Source: an uncultured Clostridia bacterium (GTDB taxonomy: Bacteria; Bacillota; Clostridia; UBA1381). Taken from it: a DNA stretch of 64,000 nucleotides. The position numbers were made by a program, and so were the translations under genes. Shown here one piece after another: positions 43,126-52,200 of the stretch (within the stretch, counting starts at the first letter, position 1; every line of letters starts with the position of its first letter). Location of the stretch: positions 310,001-374,000 of the forward strand of contig CAKSDE010000001.1 of NCBI GenBank assembly GCA_934444735.1. Direction: 5' to 3'. The notes below the pieces were generated by a model that worked only from the letters and a program-made list of their open reading frames with translations, had not been told where the DNA came from and searched no databases.

Positions 43126-43154
43126 ATTATATAATATTGAGTCGGTTTTGTCAA
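43126..43154 (-). promoter_or_regulatory. tRNA-Asp promoter (minus strand)
   Basis: TTGACA (43154-43149) and TATAAT (43131-43126) are 17 bp apart, a perfect consensus promoter 12 bases ahead of the mature tRNA. Confidence 0.9.
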
Positions 43155-43258
43155 TAGTCTTTTTTGATGAATTGGCAGTTTTGGTGAAATTATAATTCTT
43201 TTTTTGGCAAGGTGTGTCTGTTTTTGGTGAATTGTTATATCGAAAAAACGCAGAAAAC

Positions 43259-43287
43259 TTGACTTATTTAATTATATATGATAAAAT
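43259..43287 (+). promoter_or_regulatory. Promoter of the E2-like/acyl ligase operon
   Basis: TTGACT (43259-43264) and TAAAAT (43282-43287) are 17 bp apart, 45 bp before the start at 43333. Confidence 0.65.
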
Positions 43288-43332
43288 ATTGAAAATACGA
43301 GAGATATTTTTTTTAGAAAAGAGGAAAGTTAA

Positions 43333-44205
43333 ATGGCAAAAAAGAGAAAATGGGGAGACAGAAAAGATGGTGTACTGCTTAGAGATGTTGACTCAATGCA
43401 TTTTATTATGCCGATTATATACCCGAACAGATGTGATAATGAGGCTTTTATATCGGAGAGAATCGATCTTACGAATATAGATGCTTATCTTGCAAAAAAG
43501 AATGAAAACAATACCGAATATAAGTACAATTTGTTTCAGATTATCGTTACGGCAATCTTAAAGACGGTAACGCTGCGGCCAAAGCTGAACAGATTTATTG
43601 CAAATAAGAATATGTATCAGAGAAACGAAATATCGGCGGCTTTTGTGGTAAAAAAGATTTTTGCCGATGATGCGGGTGAGGGGCTGGCGTTTATCCATTC
43701 AAAAGAAACCGATACGATAGATACCGTACATAATGAAATTTACCGCCAGGTATCATATTGCCGAAAAGAAGGGGAGAGGGACGCGTCGAGCGAAAAAATG
43801 GATATGTTTAATAAGATGCCGCGCGCTTTGTCAAAATTTTTGGTGGGACTGGTCTGCATACTCGACCGTCACGGAAAGGTGCCCGCATCGCTTATAAAAA
43901 CGGATCCGTACTATTCTTCGGCGGTTTTAACCAATTTAGGCTCGATAAAGTTACATTCGGGTTATCATCATCTGACAAACTGGGGGACAAATTCTCTCTT
44001 TGTTGTTGTCGGAGAAAAGAAGAAACGTTCGTTTTATGATGACGCCGGCAATGTTTCGATGCGCGACAGCATAGATATGGGAGTTACCGTAGATGAGAGA
44101 ATTGCCGACGGATATTATTTCTCAAAGAGTATACGTCTTTTGAAAAAGCTTTTGGAAAATCCGGAACTTTTGGAAAAGGAATTAAAAGAAGAGGTGGAAT
44201 ATTAA
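43333..44205 (+). CDS. Stand-alone E2-type acyltransferase-fold protein, altered catalytic motif
   Basis: 290 residues with the chloramphenicol-acetyltransferase/E2 catalytic fold (2-oxoacid_dh), but no lipoyl domain and no E1/E3-binding domain. The C-terminal motif that normally reads DHRxxDG is DERIADG here, with Glu255 in place of the catalytic histidine, so ordinary acyl transfer by this mechanism is doubtful. YSSAVLTNLGSIKLHSGYHH and NWGTNSLFVVVGE match the fold. The next gene, an acyl-CoA/AMP ligase, starts 2 bases after the stop, so the two likely work together on an acyl group. AGAGGAAAG precedes the ATG. Confidence 0.75.
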   Translation: MAKKRKWGDRKDGVLLRDVDSMHFIMPIIYPNRCDNEAFISERIDLTNIDAYLAKKNENNTEYKYNLFQIIVTAILKTVTLRPKLNRFIANKNMYQRNEISAAFVVKKIFADDAGEGLAFIHSKETDTIDTVHNEIYRQVSYCRKEGERDASSEKMDMFNKMPRALSKFLVGLVCILDRHGKVPASLIKTDPYYSSAVLTNLGSIKLHSGYHHLTNWGTNSLFVVVGEKKKRSFYDDAGNVSMRDSIDMGVTVDERIADGYYFSKSIRLLKKLLENPELLEKELKEEVEY

Positions 44206-44206
44206 A

Positions 44207-45931
44207 ATGGAAACTGCAACCGTAAAAAACCCGTGGGAGAATCATTTGGGAGATGTGCCGATGCATCTTAAATATTTTGAAGGATCTATGTTTGAGGCTG
44301 TGGAAAAGACGGCAAAAGCACACCCCGATAATATCGCGTTCGATTTTATGGGAAGATCCACAACATATTCAAAAATGGTGGAGGAAATAAGAAACTGCGC
44401 AAAATCATTAAAGACAATCGGTGTGCGCGAGGGCGATAAGGTAACTATCGCAATGCCGAACTGTCCGCAGGCTTTATATATGTTTTATGCCGTAAATTTG
44501 GTGGGCGGTATCGCAAATATGATACACCCTCTTTCGGCTGAAAAGGAAATTGAGTTCTATTTGAACGAATCGCAGAGCGTTACGGCGATAACACTGGATC
44601 AGTTCTACGGAAAATTTGAGAATATCAGACAGAACACAAAGGTTGTAAATATAATTATCGCAAGCGTAAAAGATGAGCTATCAAAGCCGATAAAGGCAGG
44701 GTATATGCTCACAGAGGGCAGAAAAATTCAAAAAATTCCGTCCGATGCGCCGATTATCCGCTGGAAAGATTTTATGAAGCTCGGCAAACATTGTTTTTAT
44801 AATTACAGCGTCAAAAGACGCGCCGATGATCCGGCGGTGATCCTTTATTCGGGCGGAACTACCGGGACGACCAAGGGGATTGTCCTTACCAATAAAAATT
44901 TTAACGCTTTGGGCCAGCAGGTTATCGCGGCAAATCCGATGTTTCGTGTAGGAGATAAGATGCTTGCGGCGATGCCTTTGTTTCACGGGTTCGGATTGGG
45001 CGTATGCATACATACAATGCTCTCGCAGGGAGGACGCTGCATACTTGTTCCGCGCTTTACCGCAAAAAGCTATGCAAAGCTGATGATTAAGTATAAATGC
45101 AATTTTATTGCGGGTGTGCCGACATTATATGAGGCGCTGCTACAGCTGCCGTCTATGGAGGGTGCGGATTTAAGAGCGTTAAAAGGAGTATTTTCGGGCG
45201 GTGATTCGCTTTCGGTCGAGCTTAAAAAGAAGTTCGACAAATTCCTGTACGATCACAATTGCATGATCCAGGTAAGAGAGGGGTACGGAACGACCGAAAC
45301 GGTTACGGCGTGCTGTCTGACACCGCCGCATATGTTTAAAAACGGCAGTATCGGTGTGCCGTTTCCCGATACATATATAAAAATCGTAAAACCCGATACC
45401 GATGAGGAACTCCCATACGGCGAGGAGGGCGAAATTTTACTGGCGGGACCTACCGTTATGAAAGAATACATGAATCACCCGGAGGAAACCGCAAAGACCT
45501 TGAGAAAACACGCCGACGGGCTGACATGGGTATACACCGGGGATCTCGGATTTATGGATAATGAGGGGTTTATCTATTTTAAAGGAAGAGCAAAGAGAAT
45601 GATTATTTCCTCGGGGTACAATATTTACCCGGGACAGATAGAAAATATCCTTGATGCGAATGAATATGTGCAGATGAGCTGTGTTATCGGTGTGCCGGAT
45701 ATATATAAAATGCAGAAGGTGAAGGCTTTTGTAAAGCTTGTACCGGGAGTTGAGCCGGACGATGAAACAAAAGAAAAGCTTATGTCATATTGCAGAAAGC
45801 ATATTGCCAAATATGCGATGCCGTACGATATTGAATTTAAGGAGGATATGCCTAAAACCTTAGTCGGAAAAGTGGCATACAGAATTTTGGAGGAAGAAGA
45901 GCTGGAAAAGATCAAGTCGGAAGCAGTATAA
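44207..45931 (+). CDS. AMP-dependent acyl-CoA synthetase/ligase
   Basis: 574 residues of the ANL superfamily. The ATP motif YSGGTTGTTKGIVLT is near residue 220, then GYGTTETVTACCLTPP, YTGDLGFMDNEGFIYFKGR with the conserved Asp and Arg, and the C-terminal catalytic lysine in KTLVGKVAYR. It activates a carboxylic acid with ATP to an acyl-AMP and then the CoA thioester. Resemblance to long-chain fatty-acid ligases is general, and the substrate is not known. Pairing with an E2-fold protein suggests a dedicated acyl transfer route. The gene is followed 6 bases later by a copy of the dispersed repeat. Confidence 0.88.
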   Translation: METATVKNPWENHLGDVPMHLKYFEGSMFEAVEKTAKAHPDNIAFDFMGRSTTYSKMVEEIRNCAKSLKTIGVREGDKVTIAMPNCPQALYMFYAVNLVGGIANMIHPLSAEKEIEFYLNESQSVTAITLDQFYGKFENIRQNTKVVNIIIASVKDELSKPIKAGYMLTEGRKIQKIPSDAPIIRWKDFMKLGKHCFYNYSVKRRADDPAVILYSGGTTGTTKGIVLTNKNFNALGQQVIAANPMFRVGDKMLAAMPLFHGFGLGVCIHTMLSQGGRCILVPRFTAKSYAKLMIKYKCNFIAGVPTLYEALLQLPSMEGADLRALKGVFSGGDSLSVELKKKFDKFLYDHNCMIQVREGYGTTETVTACCLTPPHMFKNGSIGVPFPDTYIKIVKPDTDEELPYGEEGEILLAGPTVMKEYMNHPEETAKTLRKHADGLTWVYTGDLGFMDNEGFIYFKGRAKRMIISSGYNIYPGQIENILDANEYVQMSCVIGVPDIYKMQKVKAFVKLVPGVEPDDETKEKLMSYCRKHIAKYAMPYDIEFKEDMPKTLVGKVAYRILEEEELEKIKSEAV

Positions 45932-45936
45932 AATAA

Positions 45937-46137
45937 GGGGATGTTAAAAAACTCCGGAACGCAAGAAAAGAAAAATTATTTCTTTTCTTGCTATCAACAA
46001 ACTTCGCCCTCGGCGTACCTATGTACGCGGTCGGGTACCCCAAAGCTAAAGCTTTGGCTCAGTTTGTTAATTCCAAAGCTTTTTTTCTATCCCCTCCCTA
46101 AAAAATAAAGGTTGTTAAAAAATTTTAACGGTTTTTT
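45937..46137. repeat. Dispersed intergenic repeat, compact copy
   Basis: Same order of blocks as the 21745 copy, but the GCAAGAAAAGAAA/TTTCTTTTCTTGC arms are separated by only a few bases; the ~90-base insert is absent. It closes with a weaker hairpin (GTTAAAA/TTTTAAC) plus TTTTTT. This copy suggests that the insert in the longer copies is a separable module. Confidence 0.85.
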
Positions 46138-46167
46138 GCCGCAAAATAAGCTTGAAAGGACAAAAAT

Positions 46168-48129
46168 ATGGAAAAAATGTATTTCGGGACTTCGTATTAT
46201 CCCGAGCACACAGAAAAAGAGCAGATAGAAAAAGATATAGAGCTGATGAAAAATGCCGGCTTGAATGTCATAAGAACGGGCGAATTTGCATGGTCGAAGA
46301 TTCAGCCGCAAGAAGGAGTATGGGATTTTTCGTGGCTTGATGAAGTGATAGAAAAAATGGCTCAAAGCGGTATCGAAACGATTATCGGAACGCCGACAGC
46401 CGTACCGCCCAAGTGGCTTATCGATAAACACCCCGAGGTGTGCCAGACTATGGCGGACGGCAGAAACCGCGGATACGGCGCAAGAAGAAATGCTTGTGTG
46501 AATAATCCCGAATATTTAAAATACAGCGCAGAAATAACTAAAAAAATTGCGGAGCATTATAAGGATAATAAAAACGTTATAGCTTACCAGATCGACAATG
46601 AGCTTATGGCGGAAGAGCCGTACTGTTATTGCGGAGTCTGCCGAAAGAAATTTCGGGATAAGATGAAAGAAAAATACGGCAGTATAGAAACGCTCAACAA
46701 GAAATGGGGCTTGGGGTTCTGGAGCCTTGATTTCCCGTCATGGGAGTCGGTAGAGATACCCAAAAAGGACAGACAGCCGTCGGCATTAAAGAATTATTAT
46801 GAATTTACCTCAGATTGCTATGTGGATTTTGCTCACAATATGGCAGATATAATAAGGGCGGTTGACAGTACCAAAATTATAACGCACAATATCTGCTCGG
46901 GCGGATTTTTGTTCAAGATGGATCTGAAAAAGCTGTTTGATAAGCTTGATGTTACATCGTTTGATTCGTATCCGCTGACCTGGAGCTTGGCAAGAGAGTA
47001 TGGGAAACAGGATAAAGAGCCGTTTGAGCCGTCAGAGGCGAGATTTGCGTCAGCGCTTACGCGCTCATATAAGCATGAGCATTTTTGGATAACCGAAGAA
47101 CAGACACCGTTTTTGCGGGATAAGAAGAAATTTGAGCTTTTAAGTATGCTTGAAACAGCCGAGGGCGCAAGAATGCACTGTGTATTTGAATGGCGAAAGC
47201 TTCCGTTCGGTGCAGAGCAGGGGCACCCGTCGATTTTATCGTACGATTCGGTGCCGCGGACTGCATATGATATTTTAAAGAATACGGTCGGAAAATTAAA
47301 GGCGCTTGAAGTTGCGGACGATGCTATGCCGAAAGCGGACGTTGCGATTATCCGCGATTTTCGCTGTGATCTTGCGTATATGGCATATAACCACTCGCCG
47401 AAAAGCTTTGATTATCTTTTGCTTATCTATGAATTTTACAGAGCTGTCGTAAACAGCGGTGTAAATTGCGATATTATAATGCCGGAGGACGATTTTTCAA
47501 AGTATAAGCTTGTAATCGCGCCGGCGCAGAAAGTGATTGACCGAAAAAGAGCCGATAAAATCACAGAATATGTAAAATCGGGCGGAAATTGCATCTCAAC
47601 AATATTTTCTGCGCTGACAAATGACGATAATGTTATGCACATGAAAACCGCGCCGTGCTTTCTTGATGACCTGTTCGGCATAGAAGTGGAAGATACGGTA
47701 TACAATGTTTCGGAGCCGATAGAGGCACAGAGCTGTCGGATAAGCGTAGGGTACGATTTTGTGAATACAAAGGGTGCAGGCATACGGGAGCGGATTTTTG
47801 ATGATTTGCCGCTTTTGACGGAGAATCAGTACGGCAAGGGCACGGCATATTATTTTGCGGCATTGCCGGATAAAGAGGCTTTGAAAAACATGCTTGGCAA
47901 AATAATAAAATCAAGCGGTGTTTGCATTGAATTTGAGTACGATAACGACAAAATTCAAATCGTGAAGAATGTTTCAGGTGATGATACATGGTATTATATA
48001 GTTAATTTCGATAGAGCGGAACAGAGAATAAGGATCGGCTGCCGTTATGAAAACATCGAAACAAAAGATGTTGTTACGGGCGATATTTGTGTCGGCGGTG
48101 AGTCGGCAATTGTTTTAAAAGGTATTTAA
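46168..48129 (+). CDS. GH42 beta-galactosidase, cytoplasmic
   Basis: 653 residues with no signal peptide. The GH42 barrel opens with YFGTSYYPEHTEKEQIEKD and has TPTAVPPKWLIDKHPE. The acid/base is Glu145 in YQIDNEL and the nucleophile is Glu310 or Glu311 in WITEEQTPF. The metal-site cysteines of the family are present (CYCGVCRKKF). A trimerisation-type domain (about 385-590) and a C-terminal beta domain follow. It cleaves terminal beta-galactosides, for example from galactan or arabinogalactan oligomers. AAAGGA precedes the ATG. It stands alone between two repeat copies, and I see no clear promoter. Confidence 0.92.
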   Translation: MEKMYFGTSYYPEHTEKEQIEKDIELMKNAGLNVIRTGEFAWSKIQPQEGVWDFSWLDEVIEKMAQSGIETIIGTPTAVPPKWLIDKHPEVCQTMADGRNRGYGARRNACVNNPEYLKYSAEITKKIAEHYKDNKNVIAYQIDNELMAEEPYCYCGVCRKKFRDKMKEKYGSIETLNKKWGLGFWSLDFPSWESVEIPKKDRQPSALKNYYEFTSDCYVDFAHNMADIIRAVDSTKIITHNICSGGFLFKMDLKKLFDKLDVTSFDSYPLTWSLAREYGKQDKEPFEPSEARFASALTRSYKHEHFWITEEQTPFLRDKKKFELLSMLETAEGARMHCVFEWRKLPFGAEQGHPSILSYDSVPRTAYDILKNTVGKLKALEVADDAMPKADVAIIRDFRCDLAYMAYNHSPKSFDYLLLIYEFYRAVVNSGVNCDIIMPEDDFSKYKLVIAPAQKVIDRKRADKITEYVKSGGNCISTIFSALTNDDNVMHMKTAPCFLDDLFGIEVEDTVYNVSEPIEAQSCRISVGYDFVNTKGAGIRERIFDDLPLLTENQYGKGTAYYFAALPDKEALKNMLGKIIKSSGVCIEFEYDNDKIQIVKNVSGDDTWYYIVNFDRAEQRIRIGCRYENIETKDVVTGDICVGGESAIVLKGI

Positions 48130-48137
48130 AAAGCATA

Positions 48138-48540
48138 GGGGATGTTAAAAAACTCCGGAACGCAAGAAAAGAAGAAAAAAGTAAATGTTACAAGAAATAT
48201 AAATATTGTAGTTCGATTTAGCTAAGGCAGAAAAATCAAAAAAATATGATTTTTCGTAAAATTATTTCTTTTCTTGCTATCAACAAACTGAGCCACTCGA
48301 TCGTCGAAACAAGCAACATATATTGAACCGTAAATTGAAAATTCACGATTCAATCATTACGCTGTTTCGCCTCTTTCCCAAAAACCTTTGGTTTTCGGGA
48401 GCCCTATTGATGTACGCCGTCGGGTAACCCAAAAACAAAGTTTTGGCTCAGTTTGTTAATTCCAAAGCTTTTTTCCTATCCCCTTCAAAAAAGCAATGGC
48501 TGTTTAAAAAATCAATCGACTTTTTAAACAGCCTCTTTTT
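48138..48540. repeat. Dispersed intergenic repeat, longest copy
   Basis: Begins 8 bases after the GH42 stop with the same blocks as the 21745 copy and a nearly identical ~90-base insert. A second insert of ~110 bases (about 48300-48410) splits the inverted repeat AACAAACTGAGCC/GGCTCAGTTTGTT. It ends with a TGTTTAAAAA/TTTTTAAACA hairpin and CTCTTTTT, a good terminator for the GH42 gene. With the TetR promoter region it accounts for the 540-base gap. Confidence 0.85.
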
Positions 48541-48601
48541 GTATGCAATAAACTGCACAAAAAAATATTTGAATTTTTTGTGATTATTTTGTAAAATATT
48601 C

Positions 48602-48653
48602 TTGCTATTCAAAGGAATATGTGATATAATTTATTTATCGATTGATAAATAAA
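48602..48653 (+). promoter_or_regulatory. TetR-operon promoter with operator palindrome
   Basis: TTGCTA (48602-48607) and TATAAT (48625-48630) are 17 bp apart. Directly after lies the inverted repeat TTTATTTATC-GATT-GATAAATAAA (48630-48653), with perfect 10-bp arms, covering the expected transcription start. Size and position fit a TetR-family operator, so autorepression of the whole three-gene unit is likely. Confidence 0.75.
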
Positions 48654-48671
48654 ATGTGAAGAGGTGACCGA

Positions 48672-49262
48672 ATGCGAAATCCGGCATATAAAGAAGAAAA
48701 AAAGAAAGAAATTATGGAGAAATGTTATGAGTGCTACTGCGAAAACGGTCTGCGCGATACCGGCATAAAGGAGCTGGGGAAATATTGCGGAATGACAAGC
48801 GCAAACCTTTATGCATATTTTGATAATGTTGACGATCTGATTATACAGTCGACCGAGTATTGTATGTCTAAGGTGGAGGACGATTTCATGGCGCTTGCAC
48901 CCAAAAATCCGCAGGATATACTGCGGTTTATAGACGAGATACCGTACTGGACGGCGCAAAAGCACGGCAAAAAATATCGGCTGATGTATCAGGTGTATAC
49001 ACACCCGAAGTATATGGAGTACGGACATAAATTTGTCGCGGGCGTGAGCAAGAGGTATACGGAGTATGCCAAAAAGCTTTCTTTGCAGCTTGGCTTGCCT
49101 GTTGATATTCTTTCGGGATTTATATTCATATTTGTCCGCGCAGCGGTACATTATGCGCTTTTTGAAGACGAATACTATCTGAAAATGCAAATGGAAGCAC
49201 TTAAAATTTCAGTGTTCTCCGTTTTGGAAAAAATAAAAAAAGAAGGGATTGACGGGAAATGA
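48672..49262 (+). CDS. TetR/AcrR-family transcriptional regulator
   Basis: 196 residues. The N-terminal helix-turn-helix is in the TetR position: LRDTGIKELGKYCGMTSANL and YAYFDNVDDLI. The C-terminal helical ligand domain is not of a recognised type. GAGGTG precedes the ATG. The TGA overlaps the start of the giant protein gene (ATGA), so regulator and surface protein are translated together. The perfect palindrome over its promoter supports autoregulation. The ligand is unknown. Confidence 0.88.
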   Translation: MRNPAYKEEKKKEIMEKCYECYCENGLRDTGIKELGKYCGMTSANLYAYFDNVDDLIIQSTEYCMSKVEDDFMALAPKNPQDILRFIDEIPYWTAQKHGKKYRLMYQVYTHPKYMEYGHKFVAGVSKRYTEYAKKLSLQLGLPVDILSGFIFIFVRAAVHYALFEDEYYLKMQMEALKISVFSVLEKIKKEGIDGK

Positions 49263-52200
49263 AAGCGAAAAGATTTTGGAGCGTAATTGTTACGGTTTGT
49301 ATGCTGGTGCCGCTTATATTTACCGTTCCTGCGTCTGCGGCGACGGAATGGGAATACGAAGTAAGCGTGACTGTCAGCCATGCAAAGGGCGGCGAGTGTA
49401 AGAAAGGCAATGCGATAAACGTAAAACTTACATTTGACGGCAATGATGAGGAACAAAAGCTGCAAAATACCGGGACAAAGGGCGGGCGTGCGTATGCAAA
49501 GTTTAAAACCACAAGAGCACCGTGGACGCTTGACCGTGTAGAGTTTGCAAACAGCACGAAAGACAGCTTGTGGATATATCGAATCTATATAGATGTGAAC
49601 AAGTCCGGAAGAAGCAATACGAAAAGGCTTTTGGACCACTATCCGGGCGACAAGAACAACAATAAAAGCGGTATGCCGATCGATCAGGACGACGGCGGAC
49701 CGAAAATGTATGCCGTAAGATTTAACCCGGGCAGAACAATTTACAATATGGATAACTTTGTGGATATGTTCCAGACGGAGTTTTATCTTGATCCCAAAGG
49801 CGAGAGCGGAACGCTAAGGCGAGAGTGGAGCGGTAAGATTTCGGACGATTATACCGATGTTATAGGCTCAAATCCGTATTACTGCATGGATCTTAGCGAC
49901 GCGCCGACTCTGGATATAGGCGTTTACGGTATAAAGGGTGATAAGTCCAAAGTGAGCAAAACTGAACTTGAGAAAAACGGCGTGAAGTTTTTGGATAGAG
50001 GATATGAAGTCGATAAAGCAAAGCTGACGGAATATATGAACAAAAATAACATTAATGCACTCTATATTGATGTCAACATTGATTTTCCTGTCGGCAGCAC
50101 AAGGGGAAGCTTCGGAATGGGGACAGAGACTTCTTTCTTCAGAAAAGCGTTTTCTATAGAAAGTGTGAATTTCGGAGGTTATCATTTTAATGCCGGTAAG
50201 GATAACTATTTTTACAACAACTCAAGAGTGAAATTGATAACTGTAACGGGAAATATCAAAACGAGCGATAATTACAAAAATTTTGAAAATCTGGGAAAGG
50301 TAAATACGAAAATCCTGTTTGACCGCGCTTACATCAAAACAAACAACGGCGCAGAGCTTGACGCGGTTGATATGTCGGGAAATAAGACAAAGAGCGCTGC
50401 GGTCAAAAACGGAAAATCATTTGATTTGGTTTTCCCGTATCCTGCCGGGACGGATTCGGAAAATTCCGGTATAACGCTTGTATTTGAAAATGCAGTATTG
50501 TCCGGACTGGGCGAAGAGTATAAGCTTTGGGACGAACAGCACAAGAGGCTCGGTTTTGCAAACCAGGATAATTTCGAGGGGTATCTCTCGTCGGTACATA
50601 AAATAGACGCAAAGGAGCCAACGGTTAATCTTGTGCCGGCAAGCGGTGTTGATTTGAATAAGTGGAACAAAACAGTGACATTTTCATCAACCGCGAGCGA
50701 GGATATTTACGCATATCTTTCAAATGACGGCGGACGTACGCAAGGGTTCTACACAATGCGCCTGACAGACGGTACAAATTCGCCGAGTATTTATAAATAT
50801 AATTATACGGAGCAGAATAAAGGAACTGCCGCAACATCGCAGACAGTACCAGCTCTGAAAAATTATACGAATCAGATAACCATAGCACTGCGTGATAAGG
50901 TTGAGGGTACATTTGACCTTGTTCTTTCGGGGCAGGATTTTGCCGGAAATACGCTAAAAACCGTGTATAAAGGCCTAAAGCTTGACAATAAAGCTCCCGA
51001 GGTTACAATTTCGGAGAAGGAAAAGCCGAAAACAGACGGTAAAAAAGGGATGATATATAATGTGAAGATTTCCGACGCATCGGGTACGGGAAGGCTTTAT
51101 TATATGTTTACCAAAAAGAGTCTTACGGAGATACCCGCATTTGACGGCAATGCAAGCCCGACAACAAGCGGAGAGATGGACACAACCCTGGATAAGTGGG
51201 CGTATATAGAGCAAAAGGATACCGAGGGCGAAAATAGCGCGGCGGCATATCTGGATGTTGAAAAGGGACAGAACTTTATAGGCAGAATGGTTTATTTTGC
51301 GGTTGATGATGCCGGAAACAAAACAGAGATAGCGACTAATGATATAAATATCAACAACGAAGATACAACATATGACATTACACCGAAAAATGTTGATAAA
51401 GCGCGCCCGTCATATAAAATCACAATTGAAACCAATGGGAACAATACTGTTTCATATCGTTGGAAAAGCTATGTTACAGACGAGGCTACAGGCAAAATAA
51501 AGGAAAAGTATATTACCGATTTTAAACCCTATCGTGACGCAATAGATACAGCAAAAGATGATGCTACAAAGAATTTAAACGGAACATATACGCTTGAGTG
51601 TAAGATTGTTCCGCCGTCAAATACAAATATTAACTATGTTTCGATGAATTATGCATTTGATAATGCAGGACCGGAAATAAATATTACACCGCCGTCGGAG
51701 CAGAGCTATAAAACAAATGCGACTGTAGGTGTTTATGCGACCGATGTATCCGACGTGGGTTCGGCAACGGCGAAAATTGTTACCCCGGACGGAAAAGATA
51801 TTTCGGGCAATGAGGAATTTTCACTCAGCGTTGTAAACGGTATACTTTCACAGAATGTGAGCATAAATAACGTGCCGAGCGGTGCATATGCGCTGAGGGT
51901 TACGGCAACCGATACAAACGGAACCCCGGCAACCGAGATTTCAAAGCCTTTTTATATAAGAAGTGCTGCGCCGGAGGGAACCGTTGATGTGGCAAGTGAT
52001 CTGAAATATAATGAAAAATCACTTCTCTCAAACGAAAATATAAAGCTCAGCTTTGATATAACCGAAAGCTTTGCAAATCCGTCTTATGCAAAAGACCAGT
52101 CACTTTACTACAGAGTGAGTACGACCGACGGAGATTTCGGCGAGTGGATAAAAGCAGGCGAGATGAGTACCGATGCGGAGGCTTTAAAGGCAAAACTTAC

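Noticed and set aside
43214..43480. 88-residue + strand frame overlapping the E2-like gene start
   Set aside because: No ribosome site, it overlaps the promoter and a clear gene in another frame, and its composition is not gene-like.
21745..48540. CRISPR array suggested by recurring sequences
   Set aside because: The repeats are hundreds of bases long, scattered over tens of kilobases, not regularly spaced, and no cas gene is present.
48630..48653. Terminator reading of the palindrome before the TetR gene
   Set aside because: The stem is AT-only with no T run after it and overlaps the expected transcription start, so an operator is the better reading.
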